Of a DNA stretch of 64,000 bases, positions 47,005 to 58,020 are shown piece by piece. The position numbers and the translations under genes were made by a program. Numbering within the stretch: position 1 is the stretch's first letter; every line of letters begins with the position of its first letter. Source of the DNA: CmP2 sp052084925 (GTDB taxonomy: Bacteria > Actinomycetota > Actinomycetes > Actinomycetales > Micrococcaceae); contig JBQDEV010000001.1 of the NCBI GenBank assembly GCA_052084925.1, positions 310,001-374,000 of the forward strand, written 5' to 3'. A model generated the notes under the pieces. The model did not search any database. It was given only the letters and a program-made list of their open reading frames with translations, and was not told where the DNA came from.

Positions 47005-48045
47005 CTATCCGGCGGCGCCCACCGCCGTCGAGATCAGGCGGGCCGCGATCCGCGCGGTGCGGGCGTCGACGTCGTAGCGAGGGCTCAGCTCGGCGACGTC
47101 GAGGTGGCGCAGCTGGCCCGAGTCGGCGCATTGCCGCACCACGGCGTGGATCACCTCTGCGCTCACGCCCAGCGCGGCCGGGGCACTCACCCCGGGAGCC
47201 ACCGCAGCCGGCAGCACATCCAGATCGATGGTCAGATACAGGTCATCCACCGAGTCCAGGAAATCCGCAACCCACGCCTGCACCTGTTCCAGCTGATCGA
47301 TCCGGCACCGTTCATCTTCGAGGTAGCGCACCCCGAGAGCGTCCGCGCGGTCGAAGAGGAAGGTGGTGTTGCTCGGGCGGCTGATCCCCAGAGCGGCGTA
47401 ATTTAGCACTCGCCCCTGGGCCTGCTCATCCGCGGCGATCTGAGAGAACCCGGTTCCCGAGGTGGCCCGTTCCTCCACCCGCAGATCGAAGTGCGCGTCC
47501 AGATTCAGCACGCCCAACGTACGCTGTGTCCCGCCTGCTTTTCCCCGGTCGGCATGGCGCGCACCGGCAAGCCCCAGGTAGCTGGCATAGGTGATCTCGT
47601 GCCCGCCGCCCAGGGCCACGGTGAAGTGCCCGCCACGCTGCGCCGCGGCGATGATCTCGCCCAGGGCCCGCTGCCCGGCTTCCAGGTCCTGATCGTCCGG
47701 ATCGACGACGACGTCGCCGACGTCGTAGACGCGCCACGGTTCCGTGCTGTCACCCACGCCAGCGCCGCCCGGACCCTCGGCGCCCGACCGGTGCGCGGCC
47801 AGGGACGACAGCGCCGCGCGCAGGGCAGCCGGAGCCTCCGCGGCACCGGTGCGACCCTGATTGCGTCGCACTCCCTCGTCGCTGGCGAAGCCCACGAGTA
47901 CCACGCCCGGAGCGGCTACCCCCTCCGACAGCCGCTCCGGGGTGGTGGTCTCAACGGTGGTGTGCCAGCGGGCGTGCTCGGGTCCGGGGCCGTCGTCGCG
48001 TCCCGTCCACTCCTGCGGTGCAGACCATCCGGTAGTGCGTTTCAT
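47005..48045 (-). CDS. hutG: Formimidoylglutamase HutG (arginase superfamily)
   Basis: The protein is 346 residues from the ATG at 48045; longer frames overlap hutI and are low-complexity. Mn-binding residues occur in GGGHEIT, NLDAHFD and TIDLDVL. SNTTFLFDRADALGV and the loop lengths fit HutG rather than arginase or agmatinase. It hydrolyses N-formimidoyl-glutamate to glutamate and formamide, the last step of histidine breakdown by the urocanate route. It is the last gene of the hut operon, 59 bp after hutI. Confidence 0.92.
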   Translation of the reverse strand: MKRTTGWSAPQEWTGRDDGPGPEHARWHTTVETTTPERLSEGVAAPGVVLVGFASDEGVRRNQGRTGAAEAPAALRAALSSLAAHRSGAEGPGGAGVGDSTEPWRVYDVGDVVVDPDDQDLEAGQRALGEIIAAAQRGGHFTVALGGGHEITYASYLGLAGARHADRGKAGGTQRTLGVLNLDAHFDLRVEERATSGTGFSQIAADEQAQGRVLNYAALGISRPSNTTFLFDRADALGVRYLEDERCRIDQLEQVQAWVADFLDSVDDLYLTIDLDVLPAAVAPGVSAPAALGVSAEVIHAVVRQCADSGQLRHLDVAELSPRYDVDARTARIAARLISTAVGAAG

Positions 48046-48104
48046 CCTCGTCGTCCCTTTCGTCCTGCTCGTCCTGCTGGCTCTGCTGGTTCTATTGGCG
48101 CTGA

Positions 48105-49337
48105 CTACTGCCGCACGCCCCGGCGCCACACCGCGTGGGTGAGCGGCATCCCGGGACGGTACGCCAAATGAATGGCTGCGGGCGCCTCGAGCAGGTGCAG
48201 GTCGGCCCGTTTGCCCACCTCGATCGACCCGACCTCGTCCTGGGCGCGCAGCGCCAGCGCCCCGCCGTAGGTGGCCGCCCGCAGCGCCTCGTGCAGGGAG
48301 AGCCCCATCTGTAGCACCGCGGTGCCCACGCAGAAGCTCATCGAGGAGGTGTAGCTGGTTCCTGGGTTGCAGTTGGATGCCAGCGCGATCTCTACTCCGG
48401 CGTCCAGCAACTCCCGGCCCGGTGCCAGCGGCTGTCGGGTCGACAGGTCGCAGGCGGGCAAGCAGGTGGCCACCGTGCCGAGCTCTCCGGCTCGCGCCTC
48501 CCGGTCCCAGTCCGACCAGGTTCCGGCCAGCGCGCGCAGGTCCGCTTCCTCGAGGTAGTTCACGTGGTCCACGCTCGCCGCGCCCAATTCCACCGCCAGC
48601 CGGACACCCTCGCCCGGGCCGAGCTGGTTTCCGTGTACGCGCACCCCGAGCCCGGCGTCCTGACAGGCGCGCAGCACCCGCTCGGACTGCTCCGGCGTGA
48701 AGGCTCCGCGCTCACAGAACACGTCGGCCCACTGCACCCACGGACGCACCTGCTCCAGCATCGGCCCGACCACCAGATCGGTGTACTCCTCGGCGTCCGC
48801 ACCGGCGGGCACCAGGTGCGCCCCGAGGAACGTCACCGCATCGAGGAGACCCTCGTCCACGGCCGCCGCGGCGATCCGGGCATGTCGCGCCTCCTCGTCG
48901 ACGTCGAGCCCGTAGCCGGTCTTCGTCTCGAGGTAGGTGGTGCCCCCGGCCACCGCCTCGGCGATGCGGCCGCGCAGTAACCCCGCCAACTCGGCATCGC
49001 TGGCCTCACGGGTCGCCGTCGTCGTCACTCCGATCCCTCCGGCGGAGTAGGATTCCCCCGCCATCCGCGCCTCGAATTCCGCGGACCGATCGCCCGAGAA
49101 GATGAGGTGGGTGTGGGAGTCCACCCATCCCGGGATCATGGCTCGCCCATCGGCATCCACAACCTCCACGCTCGCGGCCAGTCCCTGGCGTTCCAGCTCC
49201 GACGACGCCGCACCGGCCTCGCCCAGCCAGGCGATGCGGCCGTCGCGGATCAGCACCGCGGCGTCGCGCAGCACCCGCGCTTCGGCGTCTTGCGTGGTCA
49301 GCTCCCCCACGTTCGTGATGAGCACAGTGTCAGCCAT
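48105..49337 (-). CDS. hutI: Imidazolonepropionase HutI
   Basis: A 410-residue amidohydrolase. The metal-binding HTH of WVDSHTHLIF and GYGLDVDEE fit HutI, as do FLGAHLVP and SCNCNPGTSYTSSM-like ASNCNPGTSYTSS near the end. It opens the ring of imidazolone-5-propionate to formimidoylglutamate. It lies between hutU and hutG on the same strand, in the order of the pathway. Confidence 0.93.
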   Translation of the reverse strand: MADTVLITNVGELTTQDAEARVLRDAAVLIRDGRIAWLGEAGAASSELERQGLAASVEVVDADGRAMIPGWVDSHTHLIFSGDRSAEFEARMAGESYSAGGIGVTTTATREASDAELAGLLRGRIAEAVAGGTTYLETKTGYGLDVDEEARHARIAAAAVDEGLLDAVTFLGAHLVPAGADAEEYTDLVVGPMLEQVRPWVQWADVFCERGAFTPEQSERVLRACQDAGLGVRVHGNQLGPGEGVRLAVELGAASVDHVNYLEEADLRALAGTWSDWDREARAGELGTVATCLPACDLSTRQPLAPGRELLDAGVEIALASNCNPGTSYTSSMSFCVGTAVLQMGLSLHEALRAATYGGALALRAQDEVGSIEVGKRADLHLLEAPAAIHLAYRPGMPLTHAVWRRGVRQ

Positions 49338-49395
49338 GATGTCCTCTCAGCGGTTTTCGGTTCAGTCCGCGGTGTTCAACGGTGTTCAGTGGCGG

Positions 49396-51093
<1,698 letters not shown>

Positions 51094-51170
51094 GATGTTC
51101 GTCCTTTCGTTCTCTTCAGGCTGTCGTTCTGTTCAGATCAAGATTCAGTCTTTTCAGGGTCGGGCCTAGT

Positions 51171-51911
51171 TCACAGCGCCACCCGTTTCTCCAGCGCGAG
51201 CGCGTACTTTCTGACGAGGTCGATCAGCTCGCGCTGCTTCGTCTCTGACGTCCGTTCCCCGGCGAACGTCAGCGTCATGGCGGCCACGGGCCAGCCGTGT
51301 CGATCGCTGACCGGGGCCGACACCGAATCCAGGCCCTCGGCGACCTCGGAGTGCTCCACCGAGTATCCCGCGGCGCGGATCTCGTCCAGCCGCTGCTTCA
51401 GCCCCGCCACCACGTGCTGCTGCGAGGCGTAGACGGCGTCCAATTGGCTTTCGGTCAGCCGCGAGAGCATGGCCCGCCCGGAGGCGGTGGCGTGGGCCAT
51501 CAGCCGGACACCCACACTGGTCACCAGCGGTGGTCGCCGCGCAGCGCGTTCGGCCAACAGGTACACGGTCTGGTGCCCGTACAGCGTGGCCAGGTGACCA
51601 CTCTCCCGTGCCTCGTCCACCATGCGTGCCACCAGCGGGGCGGCCAATCGCACGATCGGCTCCTGCCGCACATAGGCCGACGAGAGTTCGGCCGACTGCG
51701 GCCCCAGGCCGTATTTGCTTTCCTCGGGGTAGTGCAGCACGAACCCCTGGTGTACGGCGACGTTGAGCAGGTGGTAGACCGTGGAGCGGGGAAGCTCCAG
51801 CGATCGGGCGATCTCCTGAGCCCCGACCGGTCCGCGCTGGACCGAGAGGTGCGTCAGGATTCTGAGGATGCTCTCAGCTGCCGGGACTTTCGACGACGTG
51901 AAGGAGTCCAT
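51171..51911 (-). CDS. IclR family regulator of the hut operon
   Basis: A 246-residue IclR protein: wHTH (AAESILRILTHLSVQRGPVGAQ..., LPRSTVYHLLNVAVHQGFVL) and effector domain with TASGRAMLSRL and SAPVSDRHGWPVAAMTLTF. It is placed between the membrane protein and hutU in the same operon, so it is likely an autoregulated local repressor that senses urocanate or a product. The palindrome TGTCTGG-N4-CCAGACA at 53401-53418 in the operon promoter is its proposed site. Confidence 0.88.
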   Translation of the reverse strand: MDSFTSSKVPAAESILRILTHLSVQRGPVGAQEIARSLELPRSTVYHLLNVAVHQGFVLHYPEESKYGLGPQSAELSSAYVRQEPIVRLAAPLVARMVDEARESGHLATLYGHQTVYLLAERAARRPPLVTSVGVRLMAHATASGRAMLSRLTESQLDAVYASQQHVVAGLKQRLDEIRAAGYSVEHSEVAEGLDSVSAPVSDRHGWPVAAMTLTFAGERTSETKQRELIDLVRKYALALEKRVAL

Positions 51912-51926
51912 GAGTATTCACCCCGC

Positions 51927-53255
51927 CTACATCAGCCAGACGATCAGGTGGCACAGCGGACCGGCGATCAGGATGCTCAGCACGACCCGGAAGAACCAGA
52001 TCACCACCAGCTGCCAGATGGAGATCGGGATCTTGGTGGCCAGGATGCAGGGCACGAGGGCGGAGAAGAAGATGACCGCCGACACGGACACGACGCCGAT
52101 CAGTAGGCGCAGGGCCAGATCCTCATGGCCAGCCACGATGGTGGCCGGGAGGAACATCTCCGTGATGCTGATGACCGCGGCCTTGGAGGCCAGCCACGGG
52201 TCGGCGATCTGGATGATCCACATGAAGGGCCAGAAGATGAAGGCCAGGTAGTCGAAAATTGGCGTGTAGTAGGCCAGCAGTAGCGCCAGGGTGCCCACCG
52301 ACATGATGGAGGGCAGGATCGCCATCGACATCTTCAGCCCGGTGTAGAAGTTCTGCCACAAGTTCACCGGCAGGCTGGGCGCGTCGGCGAGCGCCACCTG
52401 CGCGTCCTTCCACGCCACCTTCAGTCGGCCCGAACGCACCGGAACCTCAGGTTCCGCGGTCGCGCCTTCATAGATGGTGTCGGGCATCTTCCGCAACGGA
52501 GGCAGCCGGACAATGATGGCGCTGACCACAAACGTCACCACCAGGGTCAGGAAGAAGTAGGTCAGCCACAAGTCCATCAGGCCCAGGGTGTTGGCCACCA
52601 CCACCATGAAGGTCACCGAGACGGTCGAGAACCCCACCGCGATGATCGCGGCTTCCCGCCCGGTGTACTTGCCCGACTGGTACATCTTGTCGGTGATCAG
52701 CAGCCCCAGTGAGTAGCTGCCGACGAAGGAGGCCACTGCGTCCACGGCGGAGCGGCCGGGGGTGCGCCAGACGGGGCGCATGACCGGCTGGACCAGTACC
52801 CCGATGAACTCCATCAGGCCGTAGCCGATCAGCAGGGCCAGGAAGATCGCGCCGATGGGCACCAGCAGCCCGACACTCGTGGCCACACTGTTGTAGAGGA
52901 AGGGGGCGATGTCCTCGTTGAGAATCCATGACGGACCCCACCCGAAGACCACCATCGTGGTGACGACCAGGCCGAACAGCCCGAGCAGCGAGAAGACCAC
53001 CTGGGTCCGCGACGATTTCCAGCCCCCGGTGATGAAGGGGACGATCGCGCCGGCCACCACGATCAGCAAGATCACGTAGGGAGTGATCGGGCCGAGCAGC
53101 GTGCGGAATCCGGTCACGAGGTGGTCCAGCGGGATAGTCGATTTCCCGCCGATGGTGATGGGAACGAAGAAGAAGAAGATCCCGATGCCGCTGTACAACC
53201 AGATGCGCCAGCGGCCGGCGACCTGAGCCTGTGACTCAGCCAGAGTGTTCGCCAT
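51927..53255 (-). CDS. YjiH family membrane protein (nucleoside-recognition GATE domain), possible histidine/urocanate transporter
   Basis: The product is 442 residues from the ATG at 53255 (GGAAAGG upstream). About ten helices; conserved segments GRSAVDAVASFVGSYSLGLLITDKMY and EMFLPATIVAGHEDLALRLLIG match YjiH-type proteins with a GATE domain. Function in the family is poorly known. As first gene of an operon with hutUIG and its regulator, it is a good candidate for uptake of urocanate or histidine. This role is inference from context. Confidence 0.85.
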   Translation of the reverse strand: MANTLAESQAQVAGRWRIWLYSGIGIFFFFVPITIGGKSTIPLDHLVTGFRTLLGPITPYVILLIVVAGAIVPFITGGWKSSRTQVVFSLLGLFGLVVTTMVVFGWGPSWILNEDIAPFLYNSVATSVGLLVPIGAIFLALLIGYGLMEFIGVLVQPVMRPVWRTPGRSAVDAVASFVGSYSLGLLITDKMYQSGKYTGREAAIIAVGFSTVSVTFMVVVANTLGLMDLWLTYFFLTLVVTFVVSAIIVRLPPLRKMPDTIYEGATAEPEVPVRSGRLKVAWKDAQVALADAPSLPVNLWQNFYTGLKMSMAILPSIMSVGTLALLLAYYTPIFDYLAFIFWPFMWIIQIADPWLASKAAVISITEMFLPATIVAGHEDLALRLLIGVVSVSAVIFFSALVPCILATKIPISIWQLVVIWFFRVVLSILIAGPLCHLIVWLM

Positions 53256-53400
53256 GGTGGTGTGCCTTTCCATTCGTGTCCCGCGTCGGGTGACGCCGGA
53301 ACCTCGTCGTGATGGGTGCGAAGCCAGCCTCCGCATCGCTCGACGTGACATTCATTACACCAGCGGAAACACCGCCATCCTAGGGAAATCAAAGACAGGG

Positions 53401-53418
53401 TGTCTGGAATCCCAGACA
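53401..53418. promoter_or_regulatory. Proposed IclR operator of the hut operon
   Basis: TGTCTGG-AATC-CCAGACA is a perfect 7-bp inverted repeat with a 4-bp spacer. It overlaps the -35 region of the only promoter found for the five-gene yjiH-type/iclR/hutUIG operon. Confidence 0.5.
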
Positions 53419-53512
53419 TGCGGGCTCGAGGGTCTTTCGCGTTCAACACCAGCTACCAGGCTCGAGAGACAATCAGAATCCACCGCGACGGCGCAATTTC
53501 ATTTCAGCACCT

Positions 53513-53527
53513 TGTGGTCTGACCACA
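53513..53527. promoter_or_regulatory. FadR/LldR-type GntR operator in the lldD promoter
   Basis: TGTGGT-CTG-ACCACA is a perfect dyad containing TNGTNNNACNA (53515-53525), the consensus of FadR-subfamily GntR regulators such as LldR. It overlaps the -35 box and the start of the spacer. No GntR gene is adjacent; the regulator is elsewhere or is one of the two GntR proteins in the window. Confidence 0.65.
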
Positions 53528-53585
53528 GAGTGATATGATTCCAATCACACCACGGGAGTTCCACGTCAAGGAGGCCGTCTTCACC

Positions 53586-54845
53586 ATGATTCGTCGTCAG
53601 ATCCCCCAGCCCAAGGAGCTTCTCGAGCTCATGCAGTTCAAGAAGCCGAGCCTGGACTTCACCGGCAACCGCTTGCAGAAGGCGCAGTCCATCGCCGACT
53701 TGCGTCGCATCGCCCAGCGCCGCACCCCGGCCGCCGCCTTCGACTACACCGACGGCTCCGCCGACCGCGAGATCTCGCTGACGCGCGCTCGTCAGGCGTT
53801 CGAGGACGTCGAATTCCATCCGAGCATCCTCAACGATGTCTCCCAGCTCGACACCACCACCACGGTACTCGGCAAAGAATCGGCACTGCCCTTCGGCATC
53901 GCGCCCACCGGATTCACCCGCCTGATGCAGACCGAGGGTGAGATCGCGGGCTCCACCGCGGCCGCCGATGCGGGCATCCCCTTCACCCTCTCCACGCTGG
54001 GCACCACGTCCATCGAGGATGTGAAGGCCGCCGCTCCGCACGGTCGCAACTGGTTCCAGCTCTACGTGATGCGGGATCGCTCGATCTCCTACGGCCTGGT
54101 GGAGCGCGCTCGCGACGCCGGCTACGACACCCTGTTCTTCACGGTTGACACCCCGGTGGCCGGAAACCGCATGCGCGACGCCCGCAACGGGTTCTCCATT
54201 CCTCCACAGCTCACCCTCAAGACGGTGCTCAACGCCGTGCCGCGCCCGTGGTGGTGGATCGATTTCCTGACGACGCCGACCCTCGAGTTCGCCTCGTTGC
54301 AGTCCACCGGCGGCACCGTCGGCCAACTGCTCAACAACGCGATGGATCCCTCCATCAACTTCGGTGATCTCAAGGAGATCCGTGCCCTGTGGCCGGGCAA
54401 GATCGTGATCAAGGGCGTGCAGAACGTCGAGGATGCGAAGACGCTGGTCGATATGGGCGTGGACGGCATCCTGCTCTCCAACCACGGCGGACGCCAACTG
54501 GACCAGGCCCCGGTGCCGTTCCACCTGCTGCCTGACGTCGTTCGCGAAGTCGGACAGGACACCGAGGTGATGGTCGATACCGGCATCATGCACGGCTCCG
54601 ACATCGTGGCCGCCATGGCGCTCGGTGCGAAGTTCACCTTCATCGGCCGCGCCTATCTATACGGCCTTATGGCCGGCGGACGCCGCGGTGTGGATCGCAC
54701 CATCGAGATCCTCAGCGGCGAGATCGAGCGCACCATGAAGCTGCTTCAGGTGGGCACCATCGACGAGCTGGAGCCACGCCACGTCACCCAGCTACGGTCA
54801 CTGACGGCGGTCGAACGCCGCATCGGCGAAACCTCGGCACACTAA
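53586..54845 (+). CDS. lldD: FMN-dependent L-lactate dehydrogenase / alpha-hydroxyacid oxidase
   Basis: The protein is 419 residues from the ATG at 53586 (AAGGAGG upstream). The fold is an FMN TIM barrel: PFGIAPTGFTRLM, WFQLYVMRDR, VDTPVAGNRMRD, IVIKGVQ, then catalytic His300 and Arg303 in SNHGGRQLD, and GRAYLYGLM. It oxidises L-lactate to pyruvate and gives electrons to the quinone pool. A promoter with a clear LldR-type operator precedes it, and a long perfect terminator hairpin follows. No lactate permease is adjacent. Confidence 0.93.
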   Translation: MIRRQIPQPKELLELMQFKKPSLDFTGNRLQKAQSIADLRRIAQRRTPAAAFDYTDGSADREISLTRARQAFEDVEFHPSILNDVSQLDTTTTVLGKESALPFGIAPTGFTRLMQTEGEIAGSTAAADAGIPFTLSTLGTTSIEDVKAAAPHGRNWFQLYVMRDRSISYGLVERARDAGYDTLFFTVDTPVAGNRMRDARNGFSIPPQLTLKTVLNAVPRPWWWIDFLTTPTLEFASLQSTGGTVGQLLNNAMDPSINFGDLKEIRALWPGKIVIKGVQNVEDAKTLVDMGVDGILLSNHGGRQLDQAPVPFHLLPDVVREVGQDTEVMVDTGIMHGSDIVAAMALGAKFTFIGRAYLYGLMAGGRRGVDRTIEILSGEIERTMKLLQVGTIDELEPRHVTQLRSLTAVERRIGETSAH

Positions 54846-54865
54846 CCACCGCCAATATAGAGACA

Positions 54866-54903
54866 ACGACGCCGCATCGCAGTGCACTGCGATGCGGCGT
54901 CGT
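54866..54903. terminator. Bidirectional terminator after lldD
   Basis: A 38-bp perfect palindrome (19-bp arms) lies between the convergent lldD and TctA-TctB genes. Confidence 0.85.
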
Positions 54904-54933
54904 CCTCGAGATACCCCTCGTACCCGAGGTCTT

Positions 54934-56901
54934 TTAGAACAGGTACCCGCTGGGAGGTACCAGTTGCGCCCACTCGACCAAGAGGACGAGTGCGCCGACA
55001 ATGCAGGCGCTGTAGATCAGCGTCGTCCACCAACGCATGCGCGCCACGACGAGAAGGAAAATCAGAGCGTACAGACCTGATCCGACGACCATGCCGAAGA
55101 TGAAAATCATCCAGATATAGGCGAGAATCCAGAGAATCGACTTCCCCACGATCGCGAGACGCGACTTCCAAGCGTCGCTGAGACGACCAGCCCCGCCCTC
55201 CTTCTTCGTGCGGACCAGATCTCGGATGAGACTGACCACTGCCAGCAAGATGCCTGTCAGACCAACAGCGAGGGGGAAGAGTCGCCCGTTCTGTGAAAAT
55301 TCCGACGAGAAGGCGATGGCAACCACAAAGAAGATCAAGGCGAGAACCGAGATCGCCACATCCATGAACGGTGGGATCTCCAATTCAGATTTCTCGGACA
55401 CCTGCACGGCCTCTACATCACCGCTGTTGCGTCGACGCAGCTTCCGATACAAGGGCACCAACACGGCAGCCAACAGGATCACCAGGATGATCACCACGAA
55501 GGGTCGCGTGAGCCATACCTGCGGCGGGAACGCGTTGACCGTCAGGAAGTAATAACGCTCCAGCGGCTCCGCCAGGACGAACGCGATCAAGAACGGAGCG
55601 CGTGGGATATTGGTCATCTTGCAGATCCAGCCGATGATTCCGAGTATCAGCATCAGGTAGAACACATTGAGATTCAACGGCTCTTGGAATCCGCTCATGA
55701 ACAGGATCGGGATCAGCGCAGCAGCGAGGATCGGGAACGAGACGAAACTCAGTCGAGCCAATGGGCGCGCCATGAAGAACGCCAGAGCGGCTCCAACAAC
55801 GCTCGCAATGGCGAACGCCCAGACGATGAGATACACAAGGTCAAGGTCGTTAGTGATCAGACTCGGTCCGGGCTGGATGCCGAAGATGAGCAGCACACCG
55901 AGGAGCAAAGCGAACGGAGCAGCCCCCGGCACTCCGAAGAGCAGCGTGGGGATCAGGGCCCCAGATTCAATGCCGTTGCTGGCCGCGGACGGCGCGATGA
56001 CTCCGCGGGGGTCCCCCTTGCCAAACATGGAGTCGCGACGACGGCTTGCGAACGCCTGCGCCTGCCCGTAGGCGAGCCATGAACCGGCGGTTGCACCGAC
56101 GCCGGGCAGGACACCCACGCCGACGCCGACCGCTGAACCACGCAGCACGTCTCCCTTGTAAGTGAAGACGTCTTTCACACCCTGGCGCCAACCTCCGCTG
56201 ATGGAGATCGATCCACTCGAGATGGCGCCCTTCTTGGCCACAAGATCGATGATCTCGGAGAGACCGAAAATACCCAGTGCCGCGGCGACGAGCCCCACCC
56301 CGTCCGTCAGAAACTCGGAGCCGAAGGTGTAGCGATACTCTGCCGAAACCGGCGAGACACCGATCAAGCCCAGTGCCAACCCGAAAGCCGAGATCAACAG
56401 GCCTTTGACAATGTTTCCTTTCGACAGCATTGCCGTCAGGAAGACACCCATGATGATCAGGGCGAAAATCTCTGGAGATCCGAACGCCGTCACGATGGGC
56501 TGCGCAATCGGAACGACCAGCGTCAAGGCAACGATGCCGACGAGACCACCCAACATCGAGGCGATGAAACTCATCGACAGCACGCGACCAGCCTGGCCTT
56601 TTTTGGCGAGTTCGTGGCCATCAAGAAGGAAGACCGAGGCGGCGGCCGAACCCGGTATCCCCAGGACGACGGACGTGATCACGTCTGAGGTGTGAACGAC
56701 CGCCACCGCCCCGATGATCATGGCAATAGCCTGATTGGGCTCCAGGACGAAGACGAACGGCAGTAGCACGGCGACCGCCCCGGTACCACCGAGTCCGGGA
56801 ATGACCCCGATGATGAGCCCGACGACCACACCAACACCGAGAAAGAGGAGCATCGTGGGCTCGGTAAAAGCCGCCAACGCTTCCAATGCAGCGTCTAACA
56901 T
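54934..56901 (-). CDS. Tripartite tricarboxylate transporter, fused TctA-TctB permease
   Basis: A 655-residue membrane protein. Residues 1-500 are TctA: GVVVGLIIGVIPGLGGTGAVA and GSWLAYGQAQAFA with typical Gly/Pro-rich helix breaks. A charged linker (RKLRRRNSGDVEAVQVSEKSELEI) leads to a C-terminal 150-residue four-helix TctB-like part (MDVAISVLALIFFVVAIAFS...). The two subunits are normally separate, so this is a fusion. With the TctC protein encoded next to it, it would import citrate-like tricarboxylates. It is followed by the lldD terminator. Confidence 0.85.
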   Translation of the reverse strand: MLDAALEALAAFTEPTMLLFLGVGVVVGLIIGVIPGLGGTGAVAVLLPFVFVLEPNQAIAMIIGAVAVVHTSDVITSVVLGIPGSAAASVFLLDGHELAKKGQAGRVLSMSFIASMLGGLVGIVALTLVVPIAQPIVTAFGSPEIFALIIMGVFLTAMLSKGNIVKGLLISAFGLALGLIGVSPVSAEYRYTFGSEFLTDGVGLVAAALGIFGLSEIIDLVAKKGAISSGSISISGGWRQGVKDVFTYKGDVLRGSAVGVGVGVLPGVGATAGSWLAYGQAQAFASRRRDSMFGKGDPRGVIAPSAASNGIESGALIPTLLFGVPGAAPFALLLGVLLIFGIQPGPSLITNDLDLVYLIVWAFAIASVVGAALAFFMARPLARLSFVSFPILAAALIPILFMSGFQEPLNLNVFYLMLILGIIGWICKMTNIPRAPFLIAFVLAEPLERYYFLTVNAFPPQVWLTRPFVVIILVILLAAVLVPLYRKLRRRNSGDVEAVQVSEKSELEIPPFMDVAISVLALIFFVVAIAFSSEFSQNGRLFPLAVGLTGILLAVVSLIRDLVRTKKEGGAGRLSDAWKSRLAIVGKSILWILAYIWMIFIFGMVVGSGLYALIFLLVVARMRWWTTLIYSACIVGALVLLVEWAQLVPPSGYLF

Positions 56902-56916
56902 GTTCTTCTCCTCTTC

Positions 56917-58020
56917 CTAGTCCAGAACCGCGTCATACTTCTCGACGAGAAGCGTCTTAGTGAATTCAAGAACTTCATCGTCCATCTCTAAAGCGGAGCG
57001 GAAATTCTCACGGGCATCGGCTCCAGCGATCAGGTCGTAACCGCCCAGAGCACTCGTCGATTCCTCGAGGAACTGTTCATCATCATTGAGCTCATGAACC
57101 ATGTCGGCATAGGTGTCGATCACGTCAGCGTCGGTTCCCGAGTTGGCCCAGAGACCCTTTTGGTAGAAGAATCCGGGAACCACGAAGGCCTGGTAGGCCT
57201 CGTAAGCAAGTCGCTCATGTTCCGTCTTGCCGCCGTAACGCTGGTATAGCTCTTCGAAAGTAGGAATGTCATCGGGCAGATGCGGATCGCGAACGACTTC
57301 GCCATCTTCCAGCGCGCCAATGGCGAACAACGGCATAGCGTCACCGTCGTCCACGAGCGGCTGCACCTGTGAGAGGTATGTTGCCGTGGTTTGAAAGTCG
57401 AGGTCTGACTCACCACGCTGGACGGCCAACCGGGTCGGCCCGCGCCCTTCCATGCCGAAGACTCCACGCACATTCGCACCAAGCGCCTCCAGCGCCAAGA
57501 GAGGGACCAAGTCCAGTCCGGATGCCGACATTCCGCCGTACCGGAACGGTTCTTCGTTCCCCACTAGATCTTCAATCGAGTCGATACCGCTCTCGGCACT
57601 CGTCCAGAGCACGGCTCCGGTGCCGTTCAGTGCGAGAGGTTCCATTTCGGCGAAATCGAAATCGACAGCGCTTTGACCCAGCATGCTCTGGAAATATGTG
57701 GTCGCGGAGGACACCAGAACCTGTTGGCCCGTGGTCACGTCTGCCTCAACGTAGGCGTTGGTGCCGGTAATGGATTCACCGCCGGGGATGTTCTCGATCT
57801 GGTAGCGGTTGACGTCCCTCTGCTTGTTTGCGAAGTAAGGCGTGATGAAGCGTGCCCACGTGTCGGTGCCACCTCCGGTGCTATACGGGATAACGACATC
57901 CACGATTCCCTCACCGGAGGGGTTGTATGCGGTTTGCGCGGGGGCACATCCAGCGAGCGCCACGGCCACTGCGGCAACGCCGGCGCCAAGTACTGTGCGG
58001 CGTGAAATCATGCGGTTCAC
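56917..58020 (-). CDS. TctC-family tricarboxylate-binding lipoprotein
   Basis: A 367-residue binding protein. The GTG at 58020 has AGGAGGT six bases upstream. The signal peptide has a twin-arginine-like SRRTVLGAG and ends in lipobox LAGC with Cys25. The mature domain starts with VDVVIPYSTGGGTDTWARFI, the TctC signature. It delivers the substrate to the fused permease. Its start overlaps the stop of the PrpF-family gene by four bases (GTGA), and the permease follows after 15 bp, so the three genes form one operon. Confidence 0.9.
   Translation of the reverse strand: MNRMISRRTVLGAGVAAVAVALAGCAPAQTAYNPSGEGIVDVVIPYSTGGGTDTWARFITPYFANKQRDVNRYQIENIPGGESITGTNAYVEADVTTGQQVLVSSATTYFQSMLGQSAVDFDFAEMEPLALNGTGAVLWTSAESGIDSIEDLVGNEEPFRYGGMSASGLDLVPLLALEALGANVRGVFGMEGRGPTRLAVQRGESDLDFQTTATYLSQVQPLVDDGDAMPLFAIGALEDGEVVRDPHLPDDIPTFEELYQRYGGKTEHERLAYEAYQAFVVPGFFYQKGLWANSGTDADVIDTYADMVHELNDDEQFLEESTSALGGYDLIAGADARENFRSALEMDDEVLEFTKTLLVEKYDAVLD

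Larger units (their letters stand above)
53256..53585. promoter_or_regulatory. 330-bp divergent regulatory region between the hut operon and lldD
   Basis: The gap holds two promoters and no gene. Toward hut, a TAGGAT -10 hexamer (53377-53382, minus strand) has the palindrome TGTCTGG-AATC-CCAGACA (53401-53418) over its -35 region, the proposed IclR operator. Toward lldD, a TTGTGG -35 (53512-53517), a 16-bp spacer and TATGAT -10 (53534-53539) enclose the LldR-like site at 53513-53527. The ATG at 53535 falls in this -10 box, which argues against it as the lldD start. Confidence 0.6.
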
